Below, piece by piece: positions 1 through 6,108 of a stretch of DNA of 8,587 bases; within the stretch, counting starts at the first letter, position 1; every line of letters starts with the position of its first letter. The notes under the pieces were generated by a model. It was not told the origin of the DNA, searched no databases, and was given only the letters and a program-made list of their open reading frames with translations. Source of the stretch: Burkholderia sp. (GTDB taxonomy: Bacteria; Pseudomonadota; Gammaproteobacteria; Burkholderiales; Burkholderiaceae); assembly GCA_028292565.1 (NCBI GenBank), contig JAQGMD010000028.1, positions 1 to 8,587 on the forward strand. The letters are read 5' to 3'. The position numbers and the translations under genes are program-made.

Positions 1-2
1 TT

Positions 3-128
3 GCGTACGCGATAAAAAAACCAATTAAGGAGACAGCAATGACCGTGATTGCGAGCCTCGGTTTTTTGCTGACGCTGATGTTAAATGAAGTCGAGTCGTG
101 GATATTGCCCTGGAAGCAGGAGCGGTAA
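3..128 (+). CDS. C-terminal tail of an unidentified membrane protein (5' end outside window)
   Basis: This frame is open from the first bases of the window and stops at TAA 126-128, giving about 41 residues. They contain one hydrophobic stretch (roughly residues 13-27, VIASLGFLLTLML) followed by an amphipathic charged end, ESWILPWKQER. A last membrane helix plus a basic, Trp-containing tail resembles the C-termini of binding-protein-dependent ABC permeases, but that is only a resemblance and I do not assign a function. An in-frame ATG at 39 sits 6 bases after AAGGAG (28-33 region), so a free-standing 29-residue membrane peptide is the alternative. Because the frame continues upstream, a truncated longer gene seems more likely. 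The stop lies 48 bases before the next gene on the same strand, so co-transcription with the importer is possible. Confidence 0.45.
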   Translation, partial: AYAIKKPIKETAMTVIASLGFLLTLMLNEVESWILPWKQER

Positions 129-141
129 GCAGGAGAGGTAA
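116..141. repeat. 13-base imperfect tandem duplication across a stop codon
   Basis: The unit gcaggagcggtaa (116-128) is followed directly by gcaggagaggtaa (129-141), with one mismatch in 13. The first copy carries the TAA stop of the upstream frame; the second is non-coding. It is probably a small slippage duplication. Each copy contains GGAG, but neither is placed to serve the next start codon. Confidence 0.6.
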
Positions 142-176
142 ATAGCCAGGACCACAGAATACTAAAGGAGACCACC

Positions 177-1355
177 ATGAACAAACCAACCAGACACCTA
201 TTCGCCGCAAGCATGATGGCGGCCTTCGCTTCCTCTGCATCAGCCCAGGGCGCCGGCCCGATCAAGATCGGCGTCGTCACACCGCTGTCCGGCACCTATG
301 CCAGCATCGGCCAGCAAGTCAAATGGGGCGTTGAACTCGCCACCAGGGAAATCAACGATGCCGGCGGCATCATGGGCCGCAAGATCGAGTTGCTGTTCGA
401 AGACGAGGAAGCCAATCCGGCGGTGGCAACGCAAAAAGCGGAAAAGATGTTCCAGTCCGCGAAAGTGGATTTCCTGACCGGCACAGTTAACTCCGGGTCG
501 ACGCTCGCGGTCGGACAGGTCGCCGAACGTAACAACCGGCTGATAGCGACCACCGTATCTTTTTCCGACGCCATCACCGGCGATAAATGTTCGCCCAATG
601 TGTTCCGCGTGAATGCCAAGGCCGGCCAGCAATCCGCCGCGCTGGCCGAGTGGCTGGCGAAGGAAAAGCCGAATGCGAACGTGTTCTTCCTCGGCCCTGA
701 TTACGAGATGGGCCGCAGCACTGTCGCAGCATTCAAGTCGGCGGCGGAAAAGAAAGGCGCGAAAAATGTCGGTGAAGTGTTCGCCCCGCTCGACAACAAG
801 GATTATTCGCCGTTCTTCGGACAGGTGCGCGCGGCGAAGCCGACGGTGTTGTACACCTCGGTCGCCGGTAACGATACGGTCCGCTTGTTTACCCAGATGA
901 GCGAGTACGGCATGCTGAAAAACCTTACGGTGCTTGGCGCATCCGGCACGGTCACATCGCAGAACATGGGCGCGATCGGCAAGGCGGTGGAAGGGTTCGT
1001 CACCGGTGTCGGTTATGCGATCGACTCCGACACTGCGGAAAACAAGAAATTCGTCTCCGCGTTCCAGGCCATGCACAAAGCGCCGCCCGACCTGTATGGC
1101 GCCGATTCCTATGGCGTGATGTTCTTCTACAAGGCCGCAGTGGAAAAGGCCGCATCGACCGAGACCGACAAGGTCCGGCAGGCCATGCGCGGGCTCGAGT
1201 GGTCTACGCCGCAGGGCAAGAAGCACATGCGCGCGGGGGATCATCAGGCGGTGCAAGATATGTTTGCGGTGCGGATGACGGATGGGAAGTTCAAGGTGGT
1301 GAGCAAGGTGCCGGGGGAGGCCGCGATTGGGCCGGATACTTGTACCAAATTTTAA
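177..1355 (+). CDS. Periplasmic substrate-binding protein of a Liv/HAAT-type ABC importer
   Basis: This 392-residue protein would capture a small solute in the periplasm and deliver it to the permeases encoded downstream. Residues 1-23 form a Sec signal peptide (basic MNKPTRH, hydrophobic alanine-rich core, cleavage likely after ASA-23). The mature protein opens with PIKIGVVTPLSGTYASIGQ, the typical first strand and binding-loop region of the Peripla_BP_6 (LivJ/LivK-like) type I fold, and continues with INDAGGIMGRKIEL. Length is normal for the family. The only two cysteines, C138 and C389, both fall in the mature part and may form a disulfide (inference). The start is fixed by AAAGGAG at 164-170, 6 bases before ATG. 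The ligand cannot be read from the sequence: branched-chain or other amino acids, amides/urea and small aromatic acids are all used by this family. Codon choice changes in the last 50 or so codons (see findings). A 282-base repeat-bearing gap separates it from livH. Confidence 0.93.
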   Translation: MNKPTRHLFAASMMAAFASSASAQGAGPIKIGVVTPLSGTYASIGQQVKWGVELATREINDAGGIMGRKIELLFEDEEANPAVATQKAEKMFQSAKVDFLTGTVNSGSTLAVGQVAERNNRLIATTVSFSDAITGDKCSPNVFRVNAKAGQQSAALAEWLAKEKPNANVFFLGPDYEMGRSTVAAFKSAAEKKGAKNVGEVFAPLDNKDYSPFFGQVRAAKPTVLYTSVAGNDTVRLFTQMSEYGMLKNLTVLGASGTVTSQNMGAIGKAVEGFVTGVGYAIDSDTAENKKFVSAFQAMHKAPPDLYGADSYGVMFFYKAAVEKAASTETDKVRQAMRGLEWSTPQGKKHMRAGDHQAVQDMFAVRMTDGKFKVVSKVPGEAAIGPDTCTKF

Positions 1356-1387
1356 CCAGCCAGATATTCCGGTTGAACCGCAACACT

Positions 1388-1414
1388 GTCATCGCCGCGA
1401 AGGCGGGGATCCAG
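1388..1414. repeat. Short palindromic intergenic repeat (CCCGCGAAGGCGGG-like)
   Basis: This stretch closely resembles the dispersed proteobacterial element whose core reads ATTCCCGCGAAGGCGGGAAT. Here the arms are atcgccgc (1391-1398) and gcggggat (1403-1410) around a gaag loop, pairing at 7 of 8 positions with one G-G mismatch. It starts 33 bases after the binding-protein stop codon, so in RNA it would form a hairpin just past that gene. No T-tract follows, so it is more likely an RNA-end-stabilising or attenuating hairpin than a classical terminator. Confidence 0.6.
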
Positions 1415-1452
1415 AGATGCACCGACGGCGCCAATTAGTAGGAATAAGTGGA

Positions 1453-1549
1453 GCGCATTTCCGCCGTATGCTTTAAATCCGGGGGCGTTCCGCATACTGT
1501 TTACTTTACAAACCGGGTGCCAAGAAAGACCACATACGGCGGATTGCGC
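1453..1549. repeat. Inverted repeat flanking a 62-base centre
   Basis: The left arm gcgcatttccgccgtatg (1453-1470) is the near-exact reverse complement of the right arm catacggcggattgcgc (1533-1549); they differ by a small indel/substitution near the outer ends. The pair resembles a short non-autonomous palindromic element. The internal pair gtatgc (1466-1471) and gcatac (1492-1497) offers a competing fold. No coding sequence lies between the arms. Confidence 0.5.
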
Positions 1550-1568
1550 TACGCTTTTCCGCCCTACG
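1533..1568. repeat. GGCGGA...TCCGCC hairpin of a common intergenic repeat type
   Basis: ggcgga (1538-1543) pairs with tccgcc (1558-1563), and inside it gcg (1546-1548) pairs with cgc (1552-1554) around a cta loop. The whole, ending in CCCTACG, matches in form the intergenic repeats of the pattern GGCGGAT-n-ATCCGCCCTACG seen in many proteobacteria. It overlaps the right arm of the larger inverted repeat, so the two folds compete. Confidence 0.55.
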
Positions 1569-1582
1569 AGTGAGTAATTCTC

Positions 1583-1598
1583 GTTCCGCAAGCGGGAC
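1583..1598 (+). promoter_or_regulatory. livH: Small leader hairpin upstream of livH
   Basis: gttccg (1583-1588) pairs with cgggac (1593-1598, one G-T wobble) around a four-base caag loop, 40 bases ahead of the livH start codon. It has no poly-T tail. It may be incidental, or it may mark a processed 5' end or leader of the permease mRNA. I see no convincing sigma70 promoter between 1356 and 1637. Confidence 0.25.
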
Positions 1599-1637
1599 AG
1601 TGACAACCCCGTCAGCCGTACAAAAACAGGAGACTGA

Positions 1638-2531
1638 ATGAATGCATTGCTGGACTGGTTGCAGTTCGTGTTGTTGCCACAAATGTTCAACGGGTTGTCC
1701 ATCGGGGTCGCGGTAATCCTGATGGCGCTCGGTCTGACTATCATCTTCGGCCTGCTCGACGTGATCAACATGGCGCACGGCGAGTTTTATGCGATGGGCG
1801 CCTATGTCGGACTGACGCTCGCAGCGATGGGCATCAGTTTCTGGCTGCTGCTGGTCATCGTTCCCCTATTGATGGCGGTGCTCGGCTACGCGGTCGAGCG
1901 ATCGCTGATCCAACGCGTATTCCATAACAGGGACCGCCACATCCTGACCCTGTTGCTGACTTTCGGCCTCGCCATCGTCCTCGAGGATGTGTACAAACTG
2001 ATCTACGGACCGCAATCAATCAAGCCGGAAACGCCGATTGAAGGTGCAGCCGAAGTGCTCGGAATGTTCCTCCCGAAATACCGGTTGTTCCTGATCGCCT
2101 TTGGCGCGGCGATCATCATTGCGGTATGGCTGGTCGTGTATCGCACCCGGCTGGGCGCAATGGTGCGCGCGGCGGCATTCGACAAGAACATGTCGTCCTC
2201 GCTCGGCGTGCCCGTCACGCGCGTGTACGCAGGCACGTTCGCTTTCGGCGTCGCGCTGGCAGGATTGTCGGGCGTCCTGCTCGCGCCGCTTTACTCGATG
2301 TTCCCCACCATGGGTAAGGACTTCGTCCTGATGGCCTTCAGCGTGGTCATCGTCGGCGGGCTCGGCAGCATCAAGGGAGCAGTGCTCGCCGGTCTGCTCC
2401 TGACGCAGATTCAAACTATCTCCAGCCTGTACATCTCGCCGTCGTGGACTGACCCGCTGGTGTTCGGGATCATGGTAGTGGTGCTGATGATCCGGCCGCA
2501 AGGCATGTTCGGGAGGCTGGGACATGCATGA
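1638..2531 (+). CDS. livH: Branched-chain amino acid-type ABC transporter permease, LivH family
   Basis: This 297-residue inner-membrane protein should form half of the importer's transmembrane channel, pairing with the LivM-type protein encoded next. It has about eight hydrophobic segments. Family landmarks are GLLDVINMAHGEFYAMGAY (residues 38-56), the cytoplasmic coupling loop with RAAAFDKNMSSSLGV (177-191), which docks on the ATPases, and VVIVGGLGSIKGAVLAG (236-252). Length is typical of LivH. AGGAG (1628-1632) lies 5 bases before the ATG. Its end overlaps the next start by 8 bases (2524-2531), implying translational coupling. The livH symbol denotes family membership only; the transported solute is unknown. 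Confidence 0.93.
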   Translation: MNALLDWLQFVLLPQMFNGLSIGVAVILMALGLTIIFGLLDVINMAHGEFYAMGAYVGLTLAAMGISFWLLLVIVPLLMAVLGYAVERSLIQRVFHNRDRHILTLLLTFGLAIVLEDVYKLIYGPQSIKPETPIEGAAEVLGMFLPKYRLFLIAFGAAIIIAVWLVVYRTRLGAMVRAAAFDKNMSSSLGVPVTRVYAGTFAFGVALAGLSGVLLAPLYSMFPTMGKDFVLMAFSVVIVGGLGSIKGAVLAGLLLTQIQTISSLYISPSWTDPLVFGIMVVVLMIRPQGMFGRLGHA

Positions 2532-3570
2532 CACCGCGATTGCGCCGAACATCGGCGCCAGGGTCCGGGCGGCGGTGCAAGAGCGCGAATCGGCCGCGCG
2601 CAGGGCTTCGCGCTATCTTGCCCTCCTCTTCGTTGTGCTGGCACTGGCGTTCGCTGTTGCCGCTGCGGCCACCGGCGATACCTTCTTCTTCCGGCTGGCC
2701 ACCGAGGCGTTGATCTATGGCGGATTCGCGATCAGCGTCGACCTGCTGCTCGGCTTTACCGGTTTGCTTTCGCTCGGCCAGGCATTGTTCTTCGGACTGG
2801 GCGCCTATGTATCGGGTCTGATCCTGAAGGAAGTCGCGCCATCGTTCTGGCTCGCGATGGGAGCGGTACTGGTGGCCGCCACAGTCACCGGAACCGTAGC
2901 CGGCATCATCGCCATACGAGCACGCGGCGTCTATTTCGCGTTGATCACCTTCGGACTGGCCGAAGTGCTGGCAAAGATCGTCTACAACACACGCGAGATC
3001 GGCGGCTCGGACGGCATCATCGGCATCCCGGTGGTAAAGGCGAACTTTTTATTTTTCACCATCGATACTGGCCATGCGCTGTCTTTTTTCCTGCTGGTGC
3101 TGGCGCTGGTCATCGGCCTCTACTTCGCGCTCGCGTGGCTCCTTGATACGCCGTTCGGCCGGCTGATCGCTGCGGTCCGGGTGAATGAATCCCGAGTGCA
3201 GTTCCTCGGCTTCGATCCTCGTCGTTACAAGCTGCTCTCTTTCATCCTCGCGGCCAACATCGCGGCGCTGTCGGGCGCGCTGTATCCGATGCTGCGCGGA
3301 TTCGTTTCACCGGAATTGCTGTACTTCAGCGCATCGGGCAATGCGGTCATCACCGTCATCATTGGTGGGGTCGGCACGCTGCTCGGCCCGCTATACGGGA
3401 GCATTATCCTGGTCGGCCTCAAATCGGTGATCGGCACCTACACAGAACATCACCTGATCGTGATCGGCATGCTGTTCATGGTGTCGGTGATCTTCTTTCC
3501 GAAAGGGCTGATCGGCTACCTGCATCCGCGCCTGACTGCGTGGCTGTCACGCCCAAAGGAGCGGCCATGA
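2524..3570 (+). CDS. livM: Branched-chain amino acid-type ABC transporter permease, LivM family
   Basis: This second permease subunit (348 residues) would pair with LivH in the inner membrane. An N-terminal cytoplasmic stretch rich in Arg and Glu (residues 1-30) precedes the first helix (about 31-50). Landmarks are LLLGFTGLLSLGQALFFGLGAY (74-95), IRARGVYFALITFGLAE (131-147), the coupling loop AVRVNESRVQFLGFDPRRYK (217-236) and ITVIIGGVGTLLGPLYG (276-292). The tail carries the usual FFPKGLIG motif. The ATG at 2524 has GGGAGG (2511-2516) 7 bases upstream, inside the end of livH. The stop TGA overlaps the next start as ATGA (3567-3570). Nothing is truncated or unusual. Confidence 0.93.
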   Translation: MHDTAIAPNIGARVRAAVQERESAARRASRYLALLFVVLALAFAVAAAATGDTFFFRLATEALIYGGFAISVDLLLGFTGLLSLGQALFFGLGAYVSGLILKEVAPSFWLAMGAVLVAATVTGTVAGIIAIRARGVYFALITFGLAEVLAKIVYNTREIGGSDGIIGIPVVKANFLFFTIDTGHALSFFLLVLALVIGLYFALAWLLDTPFGRLIAAVRVNESRVQFLGFDPRRYKLLSFILAANIAALSGALYPMLRGFVSPELLYFSASGNAVITVIIGGVGTLLGPLYGSIILVGLKSVIGTYTEHHLIVIGMLFMVSVIFFPKGLIGYLHPRLTAWLSRPKERP

Positions 3571-4319
3571 GCGAGATACTGGTTGCGAGCGGGCTGACGG
3601 TCAGGTTCGGCAGCCTGGTGGCGGTCAACGATGTGAGCTTCTCGGCACGGCGCGGACAGATCACATCGGTCATCGGGCCTAACGGCGCGGGCAAGAGTAC
3701 GCTGTTCAACTTGATAAGCGGCGCGATCAGGCCGTCCGGCGGCAACGTGCGCTTCGACGGCGAGGACGTCACTGCCCTGCCTCCGCATGCACTGCTGAAC
3801 AAGGGACTGTCGCGCTCCTTCCAGATCACCAACCTCTTCGCCGAACTGTCCGTCTATGAAAACCTGCGGCTGGCCGCACAGGCCGTGGAGCCGCGCAGCC
3901 TGTTGCCCCTGCCGGTCAAGCGCAGCGCGAATGCGCTGCGCCGCGCCGATGAACTGATCGAGTGCTTCTCCCTCGCGGGCAGGGCGCATGAACTTGCGGG
4001 CTACCTGTCGCATGGCGAACAGCGTCGTCTGGAGATCGCGGTCGCGCTGGCCTCGCGTCCAAAGATGCTGCTATTGGATGAGCCTACGCAGGGCATGTCG
4101 CATGCAGACACCGAAGAAACCGGCGAGATGATCAAGCAACTGGCCGGCGATGTGTCTATCCTGTTGGTCGAACATGATGTCGGCCTGGTGATGAAACTAT
4201 CCGATCATGTGGTGGTGATGAGCCAGGGCGCCAGGCTGGCCGAAGGCACGCCGCTCGAAGTGCGTGCCAATCCGGCGGTGCAGGCGGCCTATTTCGGGGC
4301 GGAGGCGAAACATGCTTGA
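3567..4319 (+). CDS. livG: ABC transporter ATP-binding protein, LivG family
   Basis: This 250-residue cytoplasmic ATPase would power the importer together with the LivF-type subunit. Walker A is GPNGAGKST (residues 37-45), the Q-loop is Q86 in SFQITNLF, the signature is LSHGEQRRLEIA (147-158; family variant of LSGGQ), Walker B is MLLLDEP (167-173) with catalytic E172, and the switch histidine is H203 in LLVEHDVGLV. The insertion between Q-loop and signature and the motif DEPTQGMSHADTEET are typical of LivG. I chose ATG 3567 over an in-frame ATG at 3540 because AAAGGAG (3555-3561) lies 5 bases ahead of it, and because the upstream choice would add residues unrelated to the family. It overlaps livM by 4 bases and livF by 8. 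Confidence 0.94.
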   Translation: MSEILVASGLTVRFGSLVAVNDVSFSARRGQITSVIGPNGAGKSTLFNLISGAIRPSGGNVRFDGEDVTALPPHALLNKGLSRSFQITNLFAELSVYENLRLAAQAVEPRSLLPLPVKRSANALRRADELIECFSLAGRAHELAGYLSHGEQRRLEIAVALASRPKMLLLDEPTQGMSHADTEETGEMIKQLAGDVSILLVEHDVGLVMKLSDHVVVMSQGARLAEGTPLEVRANPAVQAAYFGAEAKHA

Positions 4320-5019
4320 ACTGAACGACGTCCATACCCATTACGGACTGAGCCATGTGCTTCAAGGTGTCACGCTGTCGGTCGGCGCCGGCGAAGTGGT
4401 CGGCCTGTTCGGCCGCAACGGCGTGGGCAAGACCACCGTGATGAAAACCGTCGCCGGGTGGGTCCGCCCGTCGCACGGGACGGTCCGCTTTTCCGGCGCC
4501 GAACTGGGCGGCCTGTCTTCCGACAAAATTTGCCGGCTGGGCCTCGGCTTCGTGCCGGAGGACCGTCGCATCTTTCCCGGCCTGACGGTTGAAGAAAACC
4601 TGAAGCTCGGATTCCTGCAATGCCCGGACCGCCCGGCTGCAGAGTCGAAACGCGTCCTCGGCCATAGTTACGAACGCTTTCCGCGCCTGCAGGAACGGCG
4701 TGGCCAGCTCGGCACCACACTTTCAGGCGGCGAGCAGCAGATGCTGGCCATCGCCCGGGTGCTGGTCGGCGCGCCGAAATTCTTGTTGATTGACGAACCT
4801 ACGGAGGGATTGGCGCCGATGATCGTTGAGGAGATCTTTTCGATTATCGAAGGGCTGCGCGATTCCGGGATTCCGATTTTGTTGGTTGAGCAGAATGTGC
4901 GGCGTGCGCTGGAGGTGACGGACAGGTTCTATGCGCTGGAACGCGGGCAAGTAATTTTGCAGGGGAATGCGAAGTCGGCGGGGGACCGGGAGGCCTTGAT
5001 GCGGGCGATTTCGGTATAA
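4312..5019 (+). CDS. livF: ABC transporter ATP-binding protein, LivF family
   Basis: This second ATPase of the importer has 235 residues. Walker A is GRNGVGKTT (34-42), signature LSGGEQQMLAIAR (137-149), Walker B FLLIDEP (157-163) with E162. Position 83 in VPEDRRIFPGLTVEENL carries Glu where the Q-loop Gln is usual, and the H-loop position is Q194 in LLVEQN. Both changes are normal for LivF proteins, so the enzyme is not judged defective. The start at 4312 follows GGAGG (4301-4305) by 6 bases; an in-frame ATG at 4264 would add 16 unrelated, Arg-rich residues. It is the last gene of the operon. From about 4800 its third codon positions switch from mostly C to mostly G/T (see findings). A strong inverted repeat follows 20 bases after the stop. 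Confidence 0.93.
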   Translation: MLELNDVHTHYGLSHVLQGVTLSVGAGEVVGLFGRNGVGKTTVMKTVAGWVRPSHGTVRFSGAELGGLSSDKICRLGLGFVPEDRRIFPGLTVEENLKLGFLQCPDRPAAESKRVLGHSYERFPRLQERRGQLGTTLSGGEQQMLAIARVLVGAPKFLLIDEPTEGLAPMIVEEIFSIIEGLRDSGIPILLVEQNVRRALEVTDRFYALERGQVILQGNAKSAGDREALMRAISV

Positions 5020-5039
5020 ATGCAGGTCGCCGATGACAT

Positions 5040-5081
5040 AGGTTGGGATGCAATTGGCGCGCGCGCCGCAGATCCCAACCT
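5040..5081. terminator. Inverted repeat between convergent genes, probable bidirectional terminator
   Basis: aggttgggat (5040-5049) and atcccaacct (5072-5081) pair perfectly over 10 bases. The 22-base loop itself contains the 12-base perfect palindrome ggcgcgcgcgcc (5056-5067). The element fills most of the 67-base gap between the livF stop (5017-5019) and the AraC-gene stop (5087-5089, minus strand). No T-run flanks either side, so it is not a textbook intrinsic terminator. It resembles dispersed intergenic palindromes beginning TAGGTTGGG and could serve both converging transcripts. Confidence 0.6.
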
Positions 5082-5086
5082 GCGTT

Positions 5087-5971
5087 CTACCGGACCACGG
5101 GCCTCTCCCGCTCATCCGCGCCGTCCTGATACAAATCCACCACGCGCCGATACTGACTCGGCACTATCCCAAGGTGCTGCTGGAAAAACCGCGTGAAATG
5201 ACTTTGGGCGCTAAATCCAAGGCTCTCCGAAATACTGCAGAGCGACTGATTAGTCTCCGCCAAACCATGAATCGCCACTTCCATGCGCAGCACGTTGGCA
5301 TACACATGCGGCGTCAACTCCGTGCACTGCTGGAACAACTTGAAGAAATGCGCACGTGACAGGCATGCCTCGCGCGCAAGGCGATCGATATCGAGTTCGG
5401 TGCCGACATTGGCCCGCATGAACATGACCGCACGGCGTATCCGGCGATCATGGACCGGCGGTTGGCGCACGCCCGTCCCGATGCGGATGCTGCGCCATTC
5501 GGAAAACGCGTCGATCACCGACATCATCAGGTTCGACAGCGTCGTCTCCAGCTCCAGCTCGCCGGGTTGCTCCCCGCAAAACATCTGCATCGCCAGCGCA
5601 TCGGTCTGGCGCCGTATCACTTTCGTAATCCGCACGCAAGGCTGCTGGAAAAAACCCGGATGACCGCTGGAAGTGAGCTTGTTTTCAATCTCCGACAGCC
5701 AGGCCGGTTCGATATACAGCGCAAGTATCACCGTGCGCGGAGCATCGGGATTCTGGTGGGCATAGGAATGCGGCTCCCAGCTGTTGACCAGCACCGCGGT
5801 TTCATCGGTGAGCGGCTGCAGCTTGTCGCGCACAGAAAAAAAGGTATCGGCGCCGCGCGCCTTGAGCAGCACATGGCATTGCGAGTGCGCATGCGTGACT
5901 AATGGACAATTCATGTCCAGCAACGCTACCCTGCCGAACTTCCCCTGAAAGATGCGTATTGCGGTCGACAT
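5087..5971 (-). CDS. AraC-family transcriptional regulator
   Basis: This 294-residue predicted DNA-binding regulator has an N-terminal cupin-like sensing half (about residues 10-90) with THAHSQCH (26-33) as the His-containing metal/ligand-type motif and WEPHSYAH (65-72). A helical linker follows (about 90-170), then the two helix-turn-helix units: LDIDRLAREACLSRAHFFKLF (193-213) and SICSIS-type positions 243-265, with GFSAQSHFTRFFQQHLGIVPSQYRR (252-276) matching the conserved AraC C-terminal signature. Length is typical. The ATG at 5971 is preceded by only a weak GGGAA. It lies convergent with the importer operon, so control of that operon is plausible but would act on the distant 177 or 1638 promoters. 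It has seven cysteines, including C22 and C32 near the cupin, with no evident role. The effector cannot be predicted. Confidence 0.92.
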   Translation of the reverse strand: MSTAIRIFQGKFGRVALLDMNCPLVTHAHSQCHVLLKARGADTFFSVRDKLQPLTDETAVLVNSWEPHSYAHQNPDAPRTVILALYIEPAWLSEIENKLTSSGHPGFFQQPCVRITKVIRRQTDALAMQMFCGEQPGELELETTLSNLMMSVIDAFSEWRSIRIGTGVRQPPVHDRRIRRAVMFMRANVGTELDIDRLAREACLSRAHFFKLFQQCTELTPHVYANVLRMEVAIHGLAETNQSLCSISESLGFSAQSHFTRFFQQHLGIVPSQYRRVVDLYQDGADERERPVVR

Positions 5972-6004
5972 ATCAGTTCCCGTGACGAGTACAAGGTAGC
6001 CGCG

Positions 6005-6029
6005 TGTTCCGGTGCCATGTTTCGGTGCC
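6005..6029. promoter_or_regulatory. 13-base-period direct repeat upstream of the AraC gene, candidate operator
   Basis: tgttccggtgcc (6005-6016) and tgtttcggtgcc (6018-6029) match at 11 of 12 positions, one base apart. AraC-type regulators commonly bind direct repeats, and this pair lies 34-58 bases before the start codon at 5971. On the minus strand it is immediately preceded by TAATAT (6036-6031), a possible -10 element without a good -35, so the repeat would sit near the transcription start, as expected for autorepression. The spacing is shorter than the usual two-turn arrangement. Confidence 0.35.
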
Positions 6030-6108
6030 TATATTAAGCCATTACGACTGTTTATGTTGTCTGGTGGCTTGACCAAAAGTAGCGTGTTTCTATCGAGTAA
6101 TGCTCTAT

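Noticed and set aside
240..1256. 338-codon open frame antisense to the binding-protein gene
   Set aside because: The product is rich in Arg, His and Gly without a recognisable domain and mirrors a well-supported GC-rich gene; such antisense frames are expected from third-position codon bias.
1570..1637. Riboswitch or attenuator leader ahead of livH
   Set aside because: Only one short hairpin is evident; there is no leader peptide rich in a given amino acid, no T-tract terminator and no recognisable riboswitch core.
1352..1778. Two minus-strand open frames covering the 282-base spacer and the start of livH
   Set aside because: They run through palindromic repeats (the translated repeat gives the common DPRLRGDD pattern) and into antisense livH, with no family resemblance and no good ribosome site.
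2016..2552. 178-codon minus-strand frame opposite livH
   Set aside because: Low-complexity His/Arg/Glu-rich translation opposite a clear permease; a shadow of codon bias.
4312..5019. Possible defective ATPase because Glu83 and Gln194 replace the usual Q-loop Gln and switch His
   Set aside because: These substitutions are normal in LivF-type subunits, and Walker A, signature and Walker B are intact.
5450..5902. 150-codon plus-strand frame opposite the AraC gene
   Set aside because: Arg/His/Leu-rich, no domain, fully antisense to a regulator with intact HTH motifs.
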